The notes beneath the pieces were generated by a model, which saw nothing but the letters and a program-made list of their open reading frames with translations, searched no databases and was not told where the DNA came from. This document shows, piece after piece, positions 21,089-29,956 of a DNA stretch of 64,000 nucleotides; position 1 is the first letter of the stretch, and every line of letters begins with the position of its first letter. The stretch spans positions 62,001 to 126,000 of the forward strand of contig CAZMGV010000013.1 of assembly GCA_964565925.1 (NCBI GenBank). The letters are read 5' to 3'. Source of the DNA: CAZMGV01 sp964565925 (GTDB taxonomy: Bacteria > JAGRBM01 > JAHCIT01). Made by a program: the position numbers and the translations under genes.

Positions 21089-21305
21089 GCCGGCGATTAA
21101 GTTTGGTCAGTGGCCCGGCCGCAAAGTTGACGGGTGCTCGGTTTTTCGGGCTTTTTCGCCCCCGAATGCCCCTCAAAAACTGCTATTAACTAGCTGATAT
21201 CAGATAGGATTTGACGCCCCGCCCCCGAGTGGCTAATAGGGGTCCTTCCGGAACGGCCCTGTTGGGCCTTTCGCCCGGCAACCGGCCGGACTTTGGAGAC
21301 AGATC

Positions 21306-21767
21306 ATGCGCGTTATTCTGAGAGACACGATCGATACGCTGGGCCAGATCGGCACCGTTGTGGACGTCCGCGACGGCTACGCCCGCAACTACCTCCTGCC
21401 GCGCGGCCTGGCCGTGCTGGCGAACGAGGGCAACGTGGCCCAGATGAAGCACGAGATGAAGGTGGCCGAGGACAAGGCCCGCAAGATCCGCGCGGCCCGC
21501 GAAGTGATCGCCAAGCAGCTCAAGGATCTCCACGTGCAGATCAAGGCGAAGGCCGGAGAGGGCGGCAAGCTGTTCGGCTCCATCGGCGCCAACGACGTCG
21601 CCGCGGCCGTCCATGCCAAGGGTTACACCGCGATCGACCGCCGCGACATCAAGCTCGCGCACCCGATCAAGGCGCTGGGCGATTTCCGCGTGCCGGTGAA
21701 GCTCCACCAGGACCTCACTGTCGAGATCGTCGTCACCGTGACGGCCGAGGAAGTCCCGCAGGCCTGA
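21306..21767 (+). CDS. rplI: 50S ribosomal protein L9
   Basis: 153 residues, full length. Two-domain protein at the base of the L1 stalk. The N-domain signature GTVVDVRDGYARNYLLPRGLAV is followed by a long connecting helix (about 40-75) and the C-domain with KLFGSIGANDVA. GGAGA lies upstream of the ATG. About 217 bp separate it from DUF2232; TTGACG at about 21210 and a GGCCC-TGTT-GGGCC hairpin (21255-21268) lie there, so it may have its own promoter or leader. Confidence 0.97.
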   Translation: MRVILRDTIDTLGQIGTVVDVRDGYARNYLLPRGLAVLANEGNVAQMKHEMKVAEDKARKIRAAREVIAKQLKDLHVQIKAKAGEGGKLFGSIGANDVAAAVHAKGYTAIDRRDIKLAHPIKALGDFRVPVKLHQDLTVEIVVTVTAEEVPQA

Positions 21768-21793
21768 GCCATCTGCGGAGAGGCAACGCGAGG

Positions 21794-21825
21794 GGGCGGA
21801 CTGAAAAGTTCGCCCTTTTGCTTTT
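21794..21825 (+). terminator. intrinsic terminator of rplI
   Basis: GGGCGGACT pairs with AGTTCGCCC (one G-U) around a GAAA loop, followed by TTTTGCTTTT. Confidence 0.9.
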
Positions 21826-21875
21826 AACGTCCCCCGCGTGTGCTAATTTTCCGTCCTGTCCCGGAGGTGGGTGCT

Positions 21876-22940
21876 GTGGCTGACGAAAAGATCAAGACCG
21901 GATACGAGAACGTGCTCGTCACGGGCGGCGCGGGGTTCATCGGCTCGAACCTGATCCGGGCGCTGTTCGAAGAGAATCTCATCCCCGATCTCGACTTTGT
22001 CGCCAACCTGGACGCGCTCACCTACGCCGGCAACCGCAAGAACCTCGGCGATCTCGAAGGCGACAACAAATACCGTCTGATCCACGACGACATCTGCGAC
22101 ACGGAGCGGCTGGAAAACATCTTCCGGTTCGGCCACTTCGACGCCGTCCTGCATCTGGCGGCCGAGAGCCATGTCGACCGCTCGCTCCAGGGGCCGCAGG
22201 CGTTCTTTAAAACCAACGTGATCGGCACCACCGCGCTGCTCGACGCCGCGAGACGCCACGGCGTCAAACGCTTTGTGCTGGTATCGACCGACGAGGTGTA
22301 CGGCTCGCTCCCCGACGACGGCCACTCCAAGTTCAGGGAGACGACGCCCTTGGACCCCACGAGCCCCTACGCCGCCAGCAAGGCGGCAGCCGATCTGGCG
22401 GCGCTGTCGTACCACAAGAGCTTCGGCATGGACGTGGTCGTCACCCGCTGCTCGAACAACTTCGGCCCCTACCAGTTCCCCGAGAAGATGATCCCGCTGA
22501 TGATCATCAACGCGATGAACGACAAGCCGCTGCCCGTCTACGGTGACGGCCGCAACGTGCGCGACTGGATCCACGCCCGCGACCACGCGCGCGGGATTGT
22601 CGCGGCGCTGCTGCGCGGCAAGGCGGGCCGGGTGTACAACATCGGGGCCAACTGCGAACGGCGGAACCTCGAGATCGTGGACCGGATTCTGGAGCAGCTC
22701 GGCAAGCCCAAATCGCTCATCAAGTTCGTCACCGACCGCCCGGCGCACGACCTGCGCTACGCGACCGAGTCGCTGCGCGCCCGCGAGGAGCTGGGCTGGG
22801 AGCCGCGCGTCGCATTCGAGGAAGGCCTCAAACAGACCATCCAGTGGTACGTGGACAACCGCACCTGGTGGGAAGAGATCATCTTCGGCCCCTACCGGGC
22901 CTACTACGAGCGGCTCTACGGCCAGCGGCTGGCGGGGTGA
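21876..22940 (+). CDS. rfbB: dTDP-glucose 4,6-dehydratase
   Basis: 354 residues, extended SDR family. Converts dTDP-glucose to dTDP-4-keto-6-deoxyglucose for dTDP-rhamnose. NAD-binding TGGAGFIGSN near the N-terminus, HLAAESHVDRS, STDEVYG, and the YxxxK pair in SPYAASKAAAD are visible. GTG at 21876 is chosen because GGAGG lies 8 bp upstream; an earlier in-frame GTG lacks a ribosome site. The partners rfbA and rfbC lie about 18 kb away on the other strand. Confidence 0.95.
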   Translation: MADEKIKTGYENVLVTGGAGFIGSNLIRALFEENLIPDLDFVANLDALTYAGNRKNLGDLEGDNKYRLIHDDICDTERLENIFRFGHFDAVLHLAAESHVDRSLQGPQAFFKTNVIGTTALLDAARRHGVKRFVLVSTDEVYGSLPDDGHSKFRETTPLDPTSPYAASKAAADLAALSYHKSFGMDVVVTRCSNNFGPYQFPEKMIPLMIINAMNDKPLPVYGDGRNVRDWIHARDHARGIVAALLRGKAGRVYNIGANCERRNLEIVDRILEQLGKPKSLIKFVTDRPAHDLRYATESLRAREELGWEPRVAFEEGLKQTIQWYVDNRTWWEEIIFGPYRAYYERLYGQRLAG

Positions 22941-22969
22941 GCGGCGATCATAGTCCCGCGAAACGGAAT

Positions 22970-23350
22970 TCAGACGGCCGGCAGATACCCCCGGCCGGGA
23001 TGCCGGCGTAAATTCGTCATTACCTCTTTCAGGGTGTAGACGTCGCCCCGTTCATAATCTCCCCAGCCCGCCATGAGGGCTGCGTCGATCTCCTTGAGCT
23101 GTGCGGGAGTGAACTTCACCGGGTTCGTGCTGCGGCGGTATTCGGCCATGGTTTCGTCGAGCGAATACGTCCGGCCTTTACGAATATCTTCGAGCGAGGC
23201 CTCAATCGATTCGTTGATCCTGGAAATTTCTTCTGGAGAAAAGCCGTCGGACGTTACCGGGCGGAGTTCGAACTCCATCCCTTCCGGAAGTTTCCGGCGG
23301 CCTTTCATGACCAGCTTGCCGTTACGGACCGTGGCGGTGAGGCGCTTCAT
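22970..23350 (-). CDS. antitoxin-like protein with duplicated degron-type motif
   Basis: 126 residues. The N-terminus (about 1-31, MKRLTATVRNGKLV...LPEGMEFEL) resembles the AF2212/DUF104 or AbrB-like beta domain of antitoxins. Two 37-residue units follow, 37-73 (FSPEE...YRR) and 80-116 (FTPAQ...LRR), each ending in a Gly-Arg/Asp, Tyr, Leu-x-Glu pattern like the C-terminal tails of addiction-module antitoxins. No toxin gene is adjacent. It may be an orphan antitoxin or a regulator derived from one. Family assignment is by eye. Confidence 0.5.
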   Translation of the reverse strand: MKRLTATVRNGKLVMKGRRKLPEGMEFELRPVTSDGFSPEEISRINESIEASLEDIRKGRTYSLDETMAEYRRSTNPVKFTPAQLKEIDAALMAGWGDYERGDVYTLKEVMTNLRRHPGRGYLPAV

Positions 23351-23397
23351 AGTTGTTAATTATACGCGAGGTGGGTTCCGGACGCCACCGGGGTAGC

Positions 23398-23769
23398 TTA
23401 CCGGGCCGCGAGCAGCGGGGCTTCGCGGGACGGGTTGGGCGACCCGTAGAGGCGCGTGACTTCGTCCGCCATCCTGCCGCGCAGGGCATACGACAGCATC
23501 TTGAAGTCCGCCATGAACGACCACTTGGGGTAGGTAAACGTCGCGGGGCGGTTACCTTCGATGAAGAAGTGGCCGATCCAGGCCGGGCCGTAGCCCAGCA
23601 CCGGCGCGACGCCGATGAGAACGGGGTTGAGGGTCAGGAGCCCGGCCAGCATCGACGAGACGGCCAGGCTCGTGCCGAAGTAGTGCAGCCCGCGGCAGAC
23701 GGGACTTCTGTGCTCGCCCACGTAGAAGGGCCAGAACGCTTCGAACGATTCGATACGGGGTGCGCTCAT
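23398..23769 (-). CDS. DUF962 / Mpo1-like membrane protein
   Basis: 123 residues. Matches the Mpo1/YGL010w family: an early HR...GLHYFGTSL histidine motif, two to three hydrophobic segments, and GHFFIEGNRPATF. The yeast member is an iron-dependent fatty-acid alpha-dioxygenase; the bacterial role is untested. It starts 12 bp after the CDP-alcohol phosphatidyltransferase stop, so both probably act in lipid metabolism. Confidence 0.75.
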   Translation of the reverse strand: MSAPRIESFEAFWPFYVGEHRSPVCRGLHYFGTSLAVSSMLAGLLTLNPVLIGVAPVLGYGPAWIGHFFIEGNRPATFTYPKWSFMADFKMLSYALRGRMADEVTRLYGSPNPSREAPLLAAR

Positions 23770-23781
23770 GGGTCCGGCGCC

Positions 23782-24648
23782 TCAGACCTGCTTGGGTTCG
23801 ATCTTGGCGGCCACGACCGGCGGCTCGGCTTCCACGGTCTTGACCGAGGTGTTGTCGCCCGGGCGGGATTCCAGTTCCCTGAAGATCCACTGCATACGGT
23901 CGATCCAGGAGATGGTCGTGAAGATCGCCATGACGATGATGACGAGAATGAGCAGGTAGTGGACGTCCGTGCGCCAGCCGAACATCGGGGCGATGAACTC
24001 CTTGAACATCGGGTCGAACAGCGACGCCGTCGAGAGATACATGATCCGCTCCGGGCGCTGCATCATGCCGATGTTGCACTCGACGCCCATGCCCTCGCCG
24101 CGGGCCTTCGTGTACGAAACCAGCAGGGAGCCCATCATGGCGACGGCGGTGAGCCAGAACATCCAGTGGTCCATGAAGTAGCCCATGATACCGATGAGCA
24201 CGACCGACTCGCCGACCCGGTCCATGACGCTGTCGTAGTAGGCGCCGGACTTCGTCTGCTGCCCGGTGGCGCGCGCCACGCGGCCGTCGAACATGTCGCA
24301 GGTGCCGCCGACGATGACGAGGTAGCCGGCCGTGCCGACATGCCCGAGATAGTAGGCCAGACCGGCCCCGATCGACAGCAGAACGCCGATGGTGGTGATC
24401 CAGTTCGGTGTCGCGTGGATACGGATCAGGAACTTTTCGACCGGCTCCGTCAGCCAGTACCAGAAGTCGCGCCAGAAGCTCGACAGCATGGCGCTTTCCA
24501 CACGTTTGCCGGCGGAAGTACGGGCGGCTTTTGCCTCGCGGTTCAGCAAATACCGTTTTATCCCGTAGATGCAGCACATCAGGATAATGAATCCGTTGGC
24601 GGCCAGTAGTGGAATCAGGGAGAGGGCGGCTTCGCTCTTGAAGTTCAT
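23782..24648 (-). CDS. CDP-alcohol phosphatidyltransferase family protein
   Basis: 288 residues, about seven hydrophobic segments. The catalytic signature D-G-x2-A-R-x8-G-x3-D-x3-D is complete in DGRVARATGQQTKSGAYYD followed by SVMD. Transfers a phosphatidyl or similar group from a CDP-alcohol to a hydroxyl acceptor in the inner membrane. The acceptor cannot be told; an N-terminal helix precedes the core and the C-tail is cytoplasmic and Pro/Val-rich. Transcribed with the Mpo1-like gene. Confidence 0.85.
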   Translation of the reverse strand: MNFKSEAALSLIPLLAANGFIILMCCIYGIKRYLLNREAKAARTSAGKRVESAMLSSFWRDFWYWLTEPVEKFLIRIHATPNWITTIGVLLSIGAGLAYYLGHVGTAGYLVIVGGTCDMFDGRVARATGQQTKSGAYYDSVMDRVGESVVLIGIMGYFMDHWMFWLTAVAMMGSLLVSYTKARGEGMGVECNIGMMQRPERIMYLSTASLFDPMFKEFIAPMFGWRTDVHYLLILVIIVMAIFTTISWIDRMQWIFRELESRPGDNTSVKTVEAEPPVVAAKIEPKQV

Positions 24649-24873
24649 CTGCGGGGGGTGACCTCGACCCGGGAGGGGCCTATCGGGGGTTCGGGAACAA
24701 CACCTGGGTATCCTGCCGGATTCCCCTCAAGCCCCCTGTGTCTCAGCTCACCCGATAGCCACGGAAGAACCGATAACGCGGTCACAATTTAGTGGTATTG
24801 AAACATGAGGTCAATGCAGAAGTTGGCCCTGGAAAACCGGATGTAATTTCAATGAGTTAACTGTTTCCGGAGT

Positions 24874-24930
24874 GTTGCTGAACCTGCATGAAAATAGACA
24901 TCGATGTCTACTTTGACACGTTTCAGCAAC
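24874..24930 (-). terminator. nested hairpins after the exported-protein gene
   Basis: An outer perfect 9-bp stem GTTGCTGAA / TTCAGCAAC encloses a perfect 16-bp palindrome TAGACATCGATGTCTA (24895-24910). On the minus strand the palindrome runs into TTTT (24894-24891), which suits an intrinsic terminator for the gene ending at 24932. Confidence 0.65.
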
Positions 24931-24931
24931 T

Positions 24932-26299
24932 CTATTTTTCGCCGTCCGTATGCACTTTGCCCGACACGGTCCGGGCGGAAATCTGAAGCGGGTTGTGCAG
25001 TGCCCGGTAGGCGATACTGGCGCCCCCTTCGGGAAATGCCGGATAGGAGGCCATGTTGATTACGAAACGGTACCACTTGGCCTTGAGGTTTTCCCAGCCG
25101 GTGAACTCATACCCGACCTCGGGCGAGCCGCCGACGGTCTCCTCCGGCGGGTCGGCCAGATTCGGGTCGTCTATGAAGCGGGCCCTCGGGGTCACGCTGA
25201 AGTCGGCGTCAAGATCGATCCAGGCGGTGAGATTGAGACCTTTGCCGCGGGCCAGAAACCAGTTCTCCCTGCCGAAGGAGATCGATTTTTCAGAGTCGAG
25301 CATCTGGCCGTCGATCAGCACGCCGCCGGGAACGGCTTCGGTATAGAGCGAAATGCCGTTCTGTCCCTTGCTGAAGTCCAGCGTCGCGATCATGTCCATG
25401 GAACTGGTAAACAGCGCGGCGGCCTTGGGTACTTTAAATCGTACATCGCCCAGCCACAGCCGGTCGTAATGGTAGTAGGTGGCGACCGCCTTGATGGTCA
25501 GGCCGGGGACCGGCGTCACCTCGGCATCCACCTCCCGGATCACCCGGACCGGTCCGGCGCGGACCGACTGCAGGTTCGAATGGTAGTCGCTTTCATCGAT
25601 GGAGATCGTCATCAGGTTGCCGAGCGTCTTGGCCTTGAAGCGCGCTTTCTGGTGGTCGAGGATGTCGGTGTTCTTCATCCCCTCGATGTCGCGGAACATG
25701 AGCCGGTCGAGCAGGATCGGCTGGTTCCGGAAATATCCGAAACCGAACGCCGGCGTGTCGGTGAAATCGGTTTCGCGGTCGTACTTCACATAGGTTTGCG
25801 GGAGCGCCATGCCCCGGTCGGACGCCAGGAAATACACATAGGCGGGTCCGTTCAGGAAAAACGCATTCGCTGCGATTTCGACCAGCAGCCCGTTGGCACG
25901 GGCGAGCAGCTCCGGCGCGCACTGTGCGCCGGTATCCCGCAGCATCAGCACGAGCTGATCGTTGTCGTCCAGCACGCCGGGGGTCTGGTCCTTTTTGAAC
26001 GCGGCGGCACCCGGCGAGACCGCCCGGTCGTTCTCGTCGAACTCGTCCATCTGGAACAGGACCGGCTCGATCCGGTTCTCGCGGCAGCGGAAGGCCGACA
26101 GCCGGGTCGCGTTCTGCCCGATGAGATCCGGCGCCTGCGAGCCGTGGATCACGACCGGAGCGACCGATGTCACCGTCGGATATTTCGTATCGGGGCCGGT
26201 TGCAGCGGCCGTCACGGGAATGCACAAGGCGGTGGCTGCAAGGACGACCCCACGGAACGCCGTCACGGACTGTGAAGCAAGTGATAAGAGCCGTCTCAC
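24932..26299 (-). CDS. exported protein of unknown function
   Basis: 455 residues from GTG 26299. Residues 1-35 form a signal peptide (two Arg, hydrophobic stretch AFRGVVLAATALCIPVTAAA). The mature part is rich in beta-type sequence with many aromatic residues (for example YYHYDRLWLGDVRF, WFLARGKGLNLTAWIDL) and only one or two cysteines. I recognise no family. A longer in-frame start at 26368 exists but would bury the signal peptide. A TATAAT box almost touches the GTG, so the mRNA may be nearly leaderless. Confidence 0.65.
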   Translation of the reverse strand: MRRLLSLASQSVTAFRGVVLAATALCIPVTAAATGPDTKYPTVTSVAPVVIHGSQAPDLIGQNATRLSAFRCRENRIEPVLFQMDEFDENDRAVSPGAAAFKKDQTPGVLDDNDQLVLMLRDTGAQCAPELLARANGLLVEIAANAFFLNGPAYVYFLASDRGMALPQTYVKYDRETDFTDTPAFGFGYFRNQPILLDRLMFRDIEGMKNTDILDHQKARFKAKTLGNLMTISIDESDYHSNLQSVRAGPVRVIREVDAEVTPVPGLTIKAVATYYHYDRLWLGDVRFKVPKAAALFTSSMDMIATLDFSKGQNGISLYTEAVPGGVLIDGQMLDSEKSISFGRENWFLARGKGLNLTAWIDLDADFSVTPRARFIDDPNLADPPEETVGGSPEVGYEFTGWENLKAKWYRFVINMASYPAFPEGGASIAYRALHNPLQISARTVSGKVHTDGEK

Positions 26300-26305
26300 C
26301 GCCTC

Positions 26306-26333
26306 ATTATACGTCCTGGCGGCACTTCGTGAA
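26306..26333 (-). promoter_or_regulatory. sigma-70-type promoter of the exported-protein gene
   Basis: TATAAT at 26311-26306, with TTCACG 16 bp upstream at 26333-26328. The predicted start point falls at or next to the GTG start codon at 26299. Confidence 0.4.
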
Positions 26334-26399
26334 CCGGAAATCTGCCGGGTGCCGGACAAATTCCGCACCGTGCCGGTTCAATGCGGGCGGATACGGATT

Positions 26400-27890
26400 T
26401 CAGTCTTCTTCCGGCGGTGCGTCGTCGTATTCGCCCTTGGCGCGGTTGGTGAACTTCGTGATCTCCTTGAGATACGTCAGCTTCACTTCGCCGGTGGGGC
26501 CGTGGCGGTTCTTGGCCACGATGATCTGGGCGAGCCCCAGCCACTTCTTGTCCTTGGCCACTTCGTAGGGGACGAACATTTCCGGACGGTGAATCAGCAG
26601 CACCAGGTCGGCGTCCTGCTCGATGGCGCCCGATTCACGCAGGTCCGAGAGCTGGGGCTTCAGGTCGTTCCGTTCGGTCGACTTGCGGTTGAGCTGCGAG
26701 AGCGCCACGACCGGCCACTGGAGCTCCTTGGCGAGCATCTTCAGGTCGCGGGAGATCTGGCCGACGATATCGTTCCGGTTGGCGTTACGTGAACTGCCCG
26801 GCGGACCGTCCATGAGCTGGAGATAGTCGATCACCACCATGCCGATCGGATCGTACTTGCCGGTGCGTTCCAGTTCCCGTTTGATGCGGCGGGCGCGGGC
26901 GCGGATGTCGAGCGTCGAAACACGCCCGCTATCGTCCACGTAGAGCGGCGACTTCGAGATGACGTTGGCGCTGTTCACAAGCCGTGCGCGCTCCGAATCG
27001 GTGAGGCCGCCGCGCCGGACGATATTCTTCGTCGACATGCCGGTGTCGGAGGAGAACATGCGGAGCATGAGTTCGTTGGAACTCATTTCGAGCGAGAACA
27101 CGATGATAGGATGCGGCTTTCGTTCCTCGTAACCCGGCTTGTCGGGGTCGAGCCCTATCGCTGACGCGTGGGCCGCGATGTTCATCACGATCGAGGTTTT
27201 TCCGGAGCCCGGACGTCCGGCAACGACGACGAACGCGCCCGGCTGGAAAGCCGTGACCATCTCGTCAAGGTCGGTGTAGCCCGTCGGCACCCCGAGCGAG
27301 CCCTCGTGCTCCCACCGCTTGACGAGATCGTTGAACAGGACCGGGACGATCGCCTCGGCGTGGGGGACGTTTTCCTTGTTCCGCTTCTGGCGGATTTCGA
27401 GGATCGTCTCTTCCGCCTCGTCCAGAAGGGCACCGGCGTCGGTATCGGGCTGGTAGGCCTTCTCGCGCAGATCGCCGCTCACCCCCGCCACGGCCCGCTT
27501 GACGGAATTGTCGCGGATCAGGTTCGCGTGGTACCGGATATCCACGACCGTCACGGCGCGTTCAAGCAGCGACTGAAGCTGCAGACGCCCGCCCACCTGC
27601 TGTAGAACGCCCTGGTTCTCGAGCTTGGTGGCCAGCGACACGAGATCGACTGGCGACAGTTCGCGGGTCAGTTCCCGCATCGCCTCGAATATGCGCTGGT
27701 TGAAGGCGGAGTAGAAGTCCGCAGGCTCCAGGAAATCGACCTGGTCCATGGCGGAATTGTCGAGCAGGACGGCACCCAGCACGGCCTCTTCGGCTTCAAC
27801 GTTGGCCGGCGCCTGCATCGGCAGATCGCCGCCTTCGCCCCTGCGCGCGCGGTTCGAGATGAGCTTCAGTTCGTCCACGGTATTCCCCAC
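26400..27890 (-). CDS. dnaB: replicative DNA helicase DnaB
   Basis: 496 residues. Hexameric 5'-3' helicase of the replication fork. The N-terminal primase-interacting domain (ANVEAEEAVLGAVLL) is followed by the RecA-type motor with Walker A GRPGSGKT at about 225-232, FSLEMSS, VVIDYLQLM (Walker B) and LSQLNRKST, ending in an acidic tail. The start is uncertain: GTG 27890 or GTG 27878. dnaB often follows rplI; here it is about 5 kb away and reversed. Confidence 0.97.
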   Translation of the reverse strand: MGNTVDELKLISNRARRGEGGDLPMQAPANVEAEEAVLGAVLLDNSAMDQVDFLEPADFYSAFNQRIFEAMRELTRELSPVDLVSLATKLENQGVLQQVGGRLQLQSLLERAVTVVDIRYHANLIRDNSVKRAVAGVSGDLREKAYQPDTDAGALLDEAEETILEIRQKRNKENVPHAEAIVPVLFNDLVKRWEHEGSLGVPTGYTDLDEMVTAFQPGAFVVVAGRPGSGKTSIVMNIAAHASAIGLDPDKPGYEERKPHPIIVFSLEMSSNELMLRMFSSDTGMSTKNIVRRGGLTDSERARLVNSANVISKSPLYVDDSGRVSTLDIRARARRIKRELERTGKYDPIGMVVIDYLQLMDGPPGSSRNANRNDIVGQISRDLKMLAKELQWPVVALSQLNRKSTERNDLKPQLSDLRESGAIEQDADLVLLIHRPEMFVPYEVAKDKKWLGLAQIIVAKNRHGPTGEVKLTYLKEITKFTNRAKGEYDDAPPEED

Positions 27891-28322
27891 CCGGATTCGA
27901 GTGGCGCGACTCTATCGCCACCGGTCTGATCGGGTTGCAGATAGGCTGGGGATAACCTGTCCAGAAATAATTTTTTCTGTGAAATCATCCGCGCCTCTGT
28001 TCGTGTCTGAAGTGGGCCCTCACCACCCGCGCTCACCTGATATGAGTATAAATGGGGCGCGTGTCATGGAGTGTCACACACCTGAAGACCGCACTGGGTG
28101 CAGGGAATAAGGCCGTCGAAGGTGCATTCTGTGAGAGGCTAGCGGCGGATAATTGGAAGGATCGCCGTAGATTGATCGGTGCCCGGGGGAGGGGTTCCCG
28201 AACCCTGCCCCTTATTGCCTGAGTTGCATCGAGTCAGTCCTGCTGACGCAGGTTCGGGGTACGGGTTCGGGAACCCTTCCCCCGGCCGACCTCACCTGCA
28301 CAAGTTCCAGTTCGATAATAAA
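27891..28322. other. 432-bp gene-free stretch between dnaB and hpnE
   Basis: Contains the dnaB promoter region and palindromic repeat copy 2. A single DnaA-box-like TTATCCCCA (minus strand, 27955-27947) is present but isolated. No credible open reading frame and no recognised RNA gene. Confidence 0.6.
28185..28283 (+). repeat. palindromic dispersed repeat, copy 2
   Basis: Same unit and orientation as copy 1, with the central ~44 bp differing at only a few positions. Arms GGGGAGGGGTTCCCGAACCC and GGGTTCGGGAACCCTTCCCC; the palindrome can be extended to about 28183-28285. Lies 40 bp beyond the hpnE stop codon. Confidence 0.9.
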
Positions 28323-29708
28323 CTACGCGTCCAGGAACCGGTTCACTTCCTTGACCGCCTTTACGGCACTCACGACGGCCGATTCCATCGTCGAGGGGAG
28401 CTGTGTGTCGGTCCAGTCGCCGGCGAGGAACAGGTTCTTGACCGGCGTCCGCTGCTTGCAGCGCAGGTCCTTGAACCCCGGCACGCCCGAAAAGGTCGCC
28501 GTGGGCTCCCGGACGACGCTCGAATGGAGCAGCTTGAAGTTGCGGCTCTCGGGGTAGTGCTCGTGCATCTCCTCCAGGGCCGTCTCCATGATCTGGGAGT
28601 TTTTGCGGTCCATCATGTCCCAGGAGGCGCTGACGATCAGCGTATAGAAGTAACGCCCCGGGCCGCTCTCTTTGCCGTGCATGGCGGTGCGGTCGAACAC
28701 CCACTCGATCGGGCTCTCGAGAATTCCTTCATACGAGTTCGTCATGTGGAGCCGCTGGTCGTACCAGAGGTTGATTCCGACAATCGGGGCTTCCTCGATC
28801 CGGGTGACCTTGGCGAAGAACGGGTCCTCTTTCAGCACCGTGTCTTTCACCAGTTTGGACATCCCCTGCGGCGCGAGCGCCAGCACGTAGGCGTCGGCTT
28901 TGAGTTCCTTGCCGCTCTTCAGCTTGATTCCATTAATCGCCCGGCTTTCCATCGACAGCTCTATGTCCGCCACACCGTCGCCGGTGATGATCGTGCCGCC
29001 GTGCTTTTCCAGGTATTTTGCCGCGGGGCTCACATACAGTTCGTCCAGCGACACGGTCGGATAGCCGAGCGAGGCCGGGCGGTCCTTGCGGGCGATGAAA
29101 CCCCACCGGAGCAGTTGCGCCAGCAGGTAGGCGCTCACGCGCCAGGGCTTCTCGTTGAGCGTCGAGATCGTAAAGGTGTCCCAGAACGCCCGGCGCATCC
29201 CCTTGGTGAATCCCATCTCGTCGAACCACTCCTCCGCCGTCAGCGTGTCCAGACGCGCGGGGATCTCTTTTGCGCGGACCACGGCGCCCAGTTTGGGCAG
29301 CGACCGCAGGATGGCGACCTTGTCCTTCAGGGTCAGGCTTTTGAGGCCGAGCATGGCGATCATCCCGCCCAGCGGTTCCAGCGGGCCGGGGAGCTTGGGT
29401 CCCTTGAGCCAGTGGTCGCCGAAACTCGAATCCTTGAAGAACGTGGCCAGCTGGTCCGGGAAATAGAGCTTGTTCTCGGTGCCGATCAGGCGCAGGTATT
29501 CGAAAGTCGCGTGATAGGTGGTGGTGAGCACATGCTGGCCGTTGTCGACCATATCGCCTGTCGTCTTGTCCTTGAACGAATAGGTGCGCCCGCCCAGAAA
29601 CGGCTTCGCCTCGACGAGCGTGACCTCGCGGCCCTGGTTCGCCAGATGCACCGCCGCGGCCAGACCCGCGAGCCCCGATCCCGCCACCACTACCTTGTGC
29701 TTGTCCAT
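28323..29708 (-). CDS. hpnE: hydroxysqualene dehydroxylase (squalene-associated FAD-dependent desaturase)
   Basis: 461 residues. In hopanoid producers HpnE reduces hydroxysqualene to squalene with FAD, after HpnC and HpnD. The N-terminal dinucleotide fold is VVVAGSGLAGLAAAVHLANQG, followed by LVEAKPFLGGRTYSF and the HpnE-like DNGQHVLTTTYHATFEYLR. The C-terminal FAD motif is NLFLAGDWTDTQLPSTMESAV. No other hpn gene is in the window. GGGAGGGA precedes the ATG. A related carotenoid desaturase is the main alternative. Confidence 0.82.
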   Translation of the reverse strand: MDKHKVVVAGSGLAGLAAAVHLANQGREVTLVEAKPFLGGRTYSFKDKTTGDMVDNGQHVLTTTYHATFEYLRLIGTENKLYFPDQLATFFKDSSFGDHWLKGPKLPGPLEPLGGMIAMLGLKSLTLKDKVAILRSLPKLGAVVRAKEIPARLDTLTAEEWFDEMGFTKGMRRAFWDTFTISTLNEKPWRVSAYLLAQLLRWGFIARKDRPASLGYPTVSLDELYVSPAAKYLEKHGGTIITGDGVADIELSMESRAINGIKLKSGKELKADAYVLALAPQGMSKLVKDTVLKEDPFFAKVTRIEEAPIVGINLWYDQRLHMTNSYEGILESPIEWVFDRTAMHGKESGPGRYFYTLIVSASWDMMDRKNSQIMETALEEMHEHYPESRNFKLLHSSVVREPTATFSGVPGFKDLRCKQRTPVKNLFLAGDWTDTQLPSTMESAVVSAVKAVKEVNRFLDA

Positions 29709-29882
29709 TGAGTGAGTCCCTCCCGGATCGCCCTGTCGTCAGCCGCTGACAGACACTGACACCGGCGTCAGCGGCTAATGCTGCAGTCTCCAGACTGGCT
29801 TTGCAACCATTGGAACCCCGGAACCCGCTGCGCGGGTAACCCTCAAGAATCATTGGCGGATTCAGAGTGAAATCCTTTTGAA

Positions 29883-29901
29883 TGTTCGCATTTGACGAAC
29901 A
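29883..29901. promoter_or_regulatory. inverted repeat upstream of the TIGR02147 gene
   Basis: TGTTCG-N7-CGAACA, perfect 6-bp arms, in an unusually A+T-rich stretch (29854-29956) that ends in TATATATAA just before the ATG. A likely operator, perhaps autoregulatory. Confidence 0.45.
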
Positions 29902-29956
29902 GTTTTATAAATAAGTGACTGAAATAACAGGATAAATTTGATATATATAAGGCGCA

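Noticed and set aside
24685..24697. GGGGTTCGGGAAC, matching part of one arm of the palindromic repeat
   Set aside because: Only 13 bp match, and the centre and second arm are missing; at most a decayed fragment.
27947..27955. DnaA-box-like TTATCCCCA before dnaB
   Set aside because: A single near-match without an A+T-rich unwinding region or further boxes is not evidence for an origin.
28179..29711. Long antisense open frame opposite hpnE, beginning inside repeat copy 2
   Set aside because: It is the shadow of hpnE. Its first ~35 residues resemble the start of a frame at 1172 only because both translate the same repeat element.
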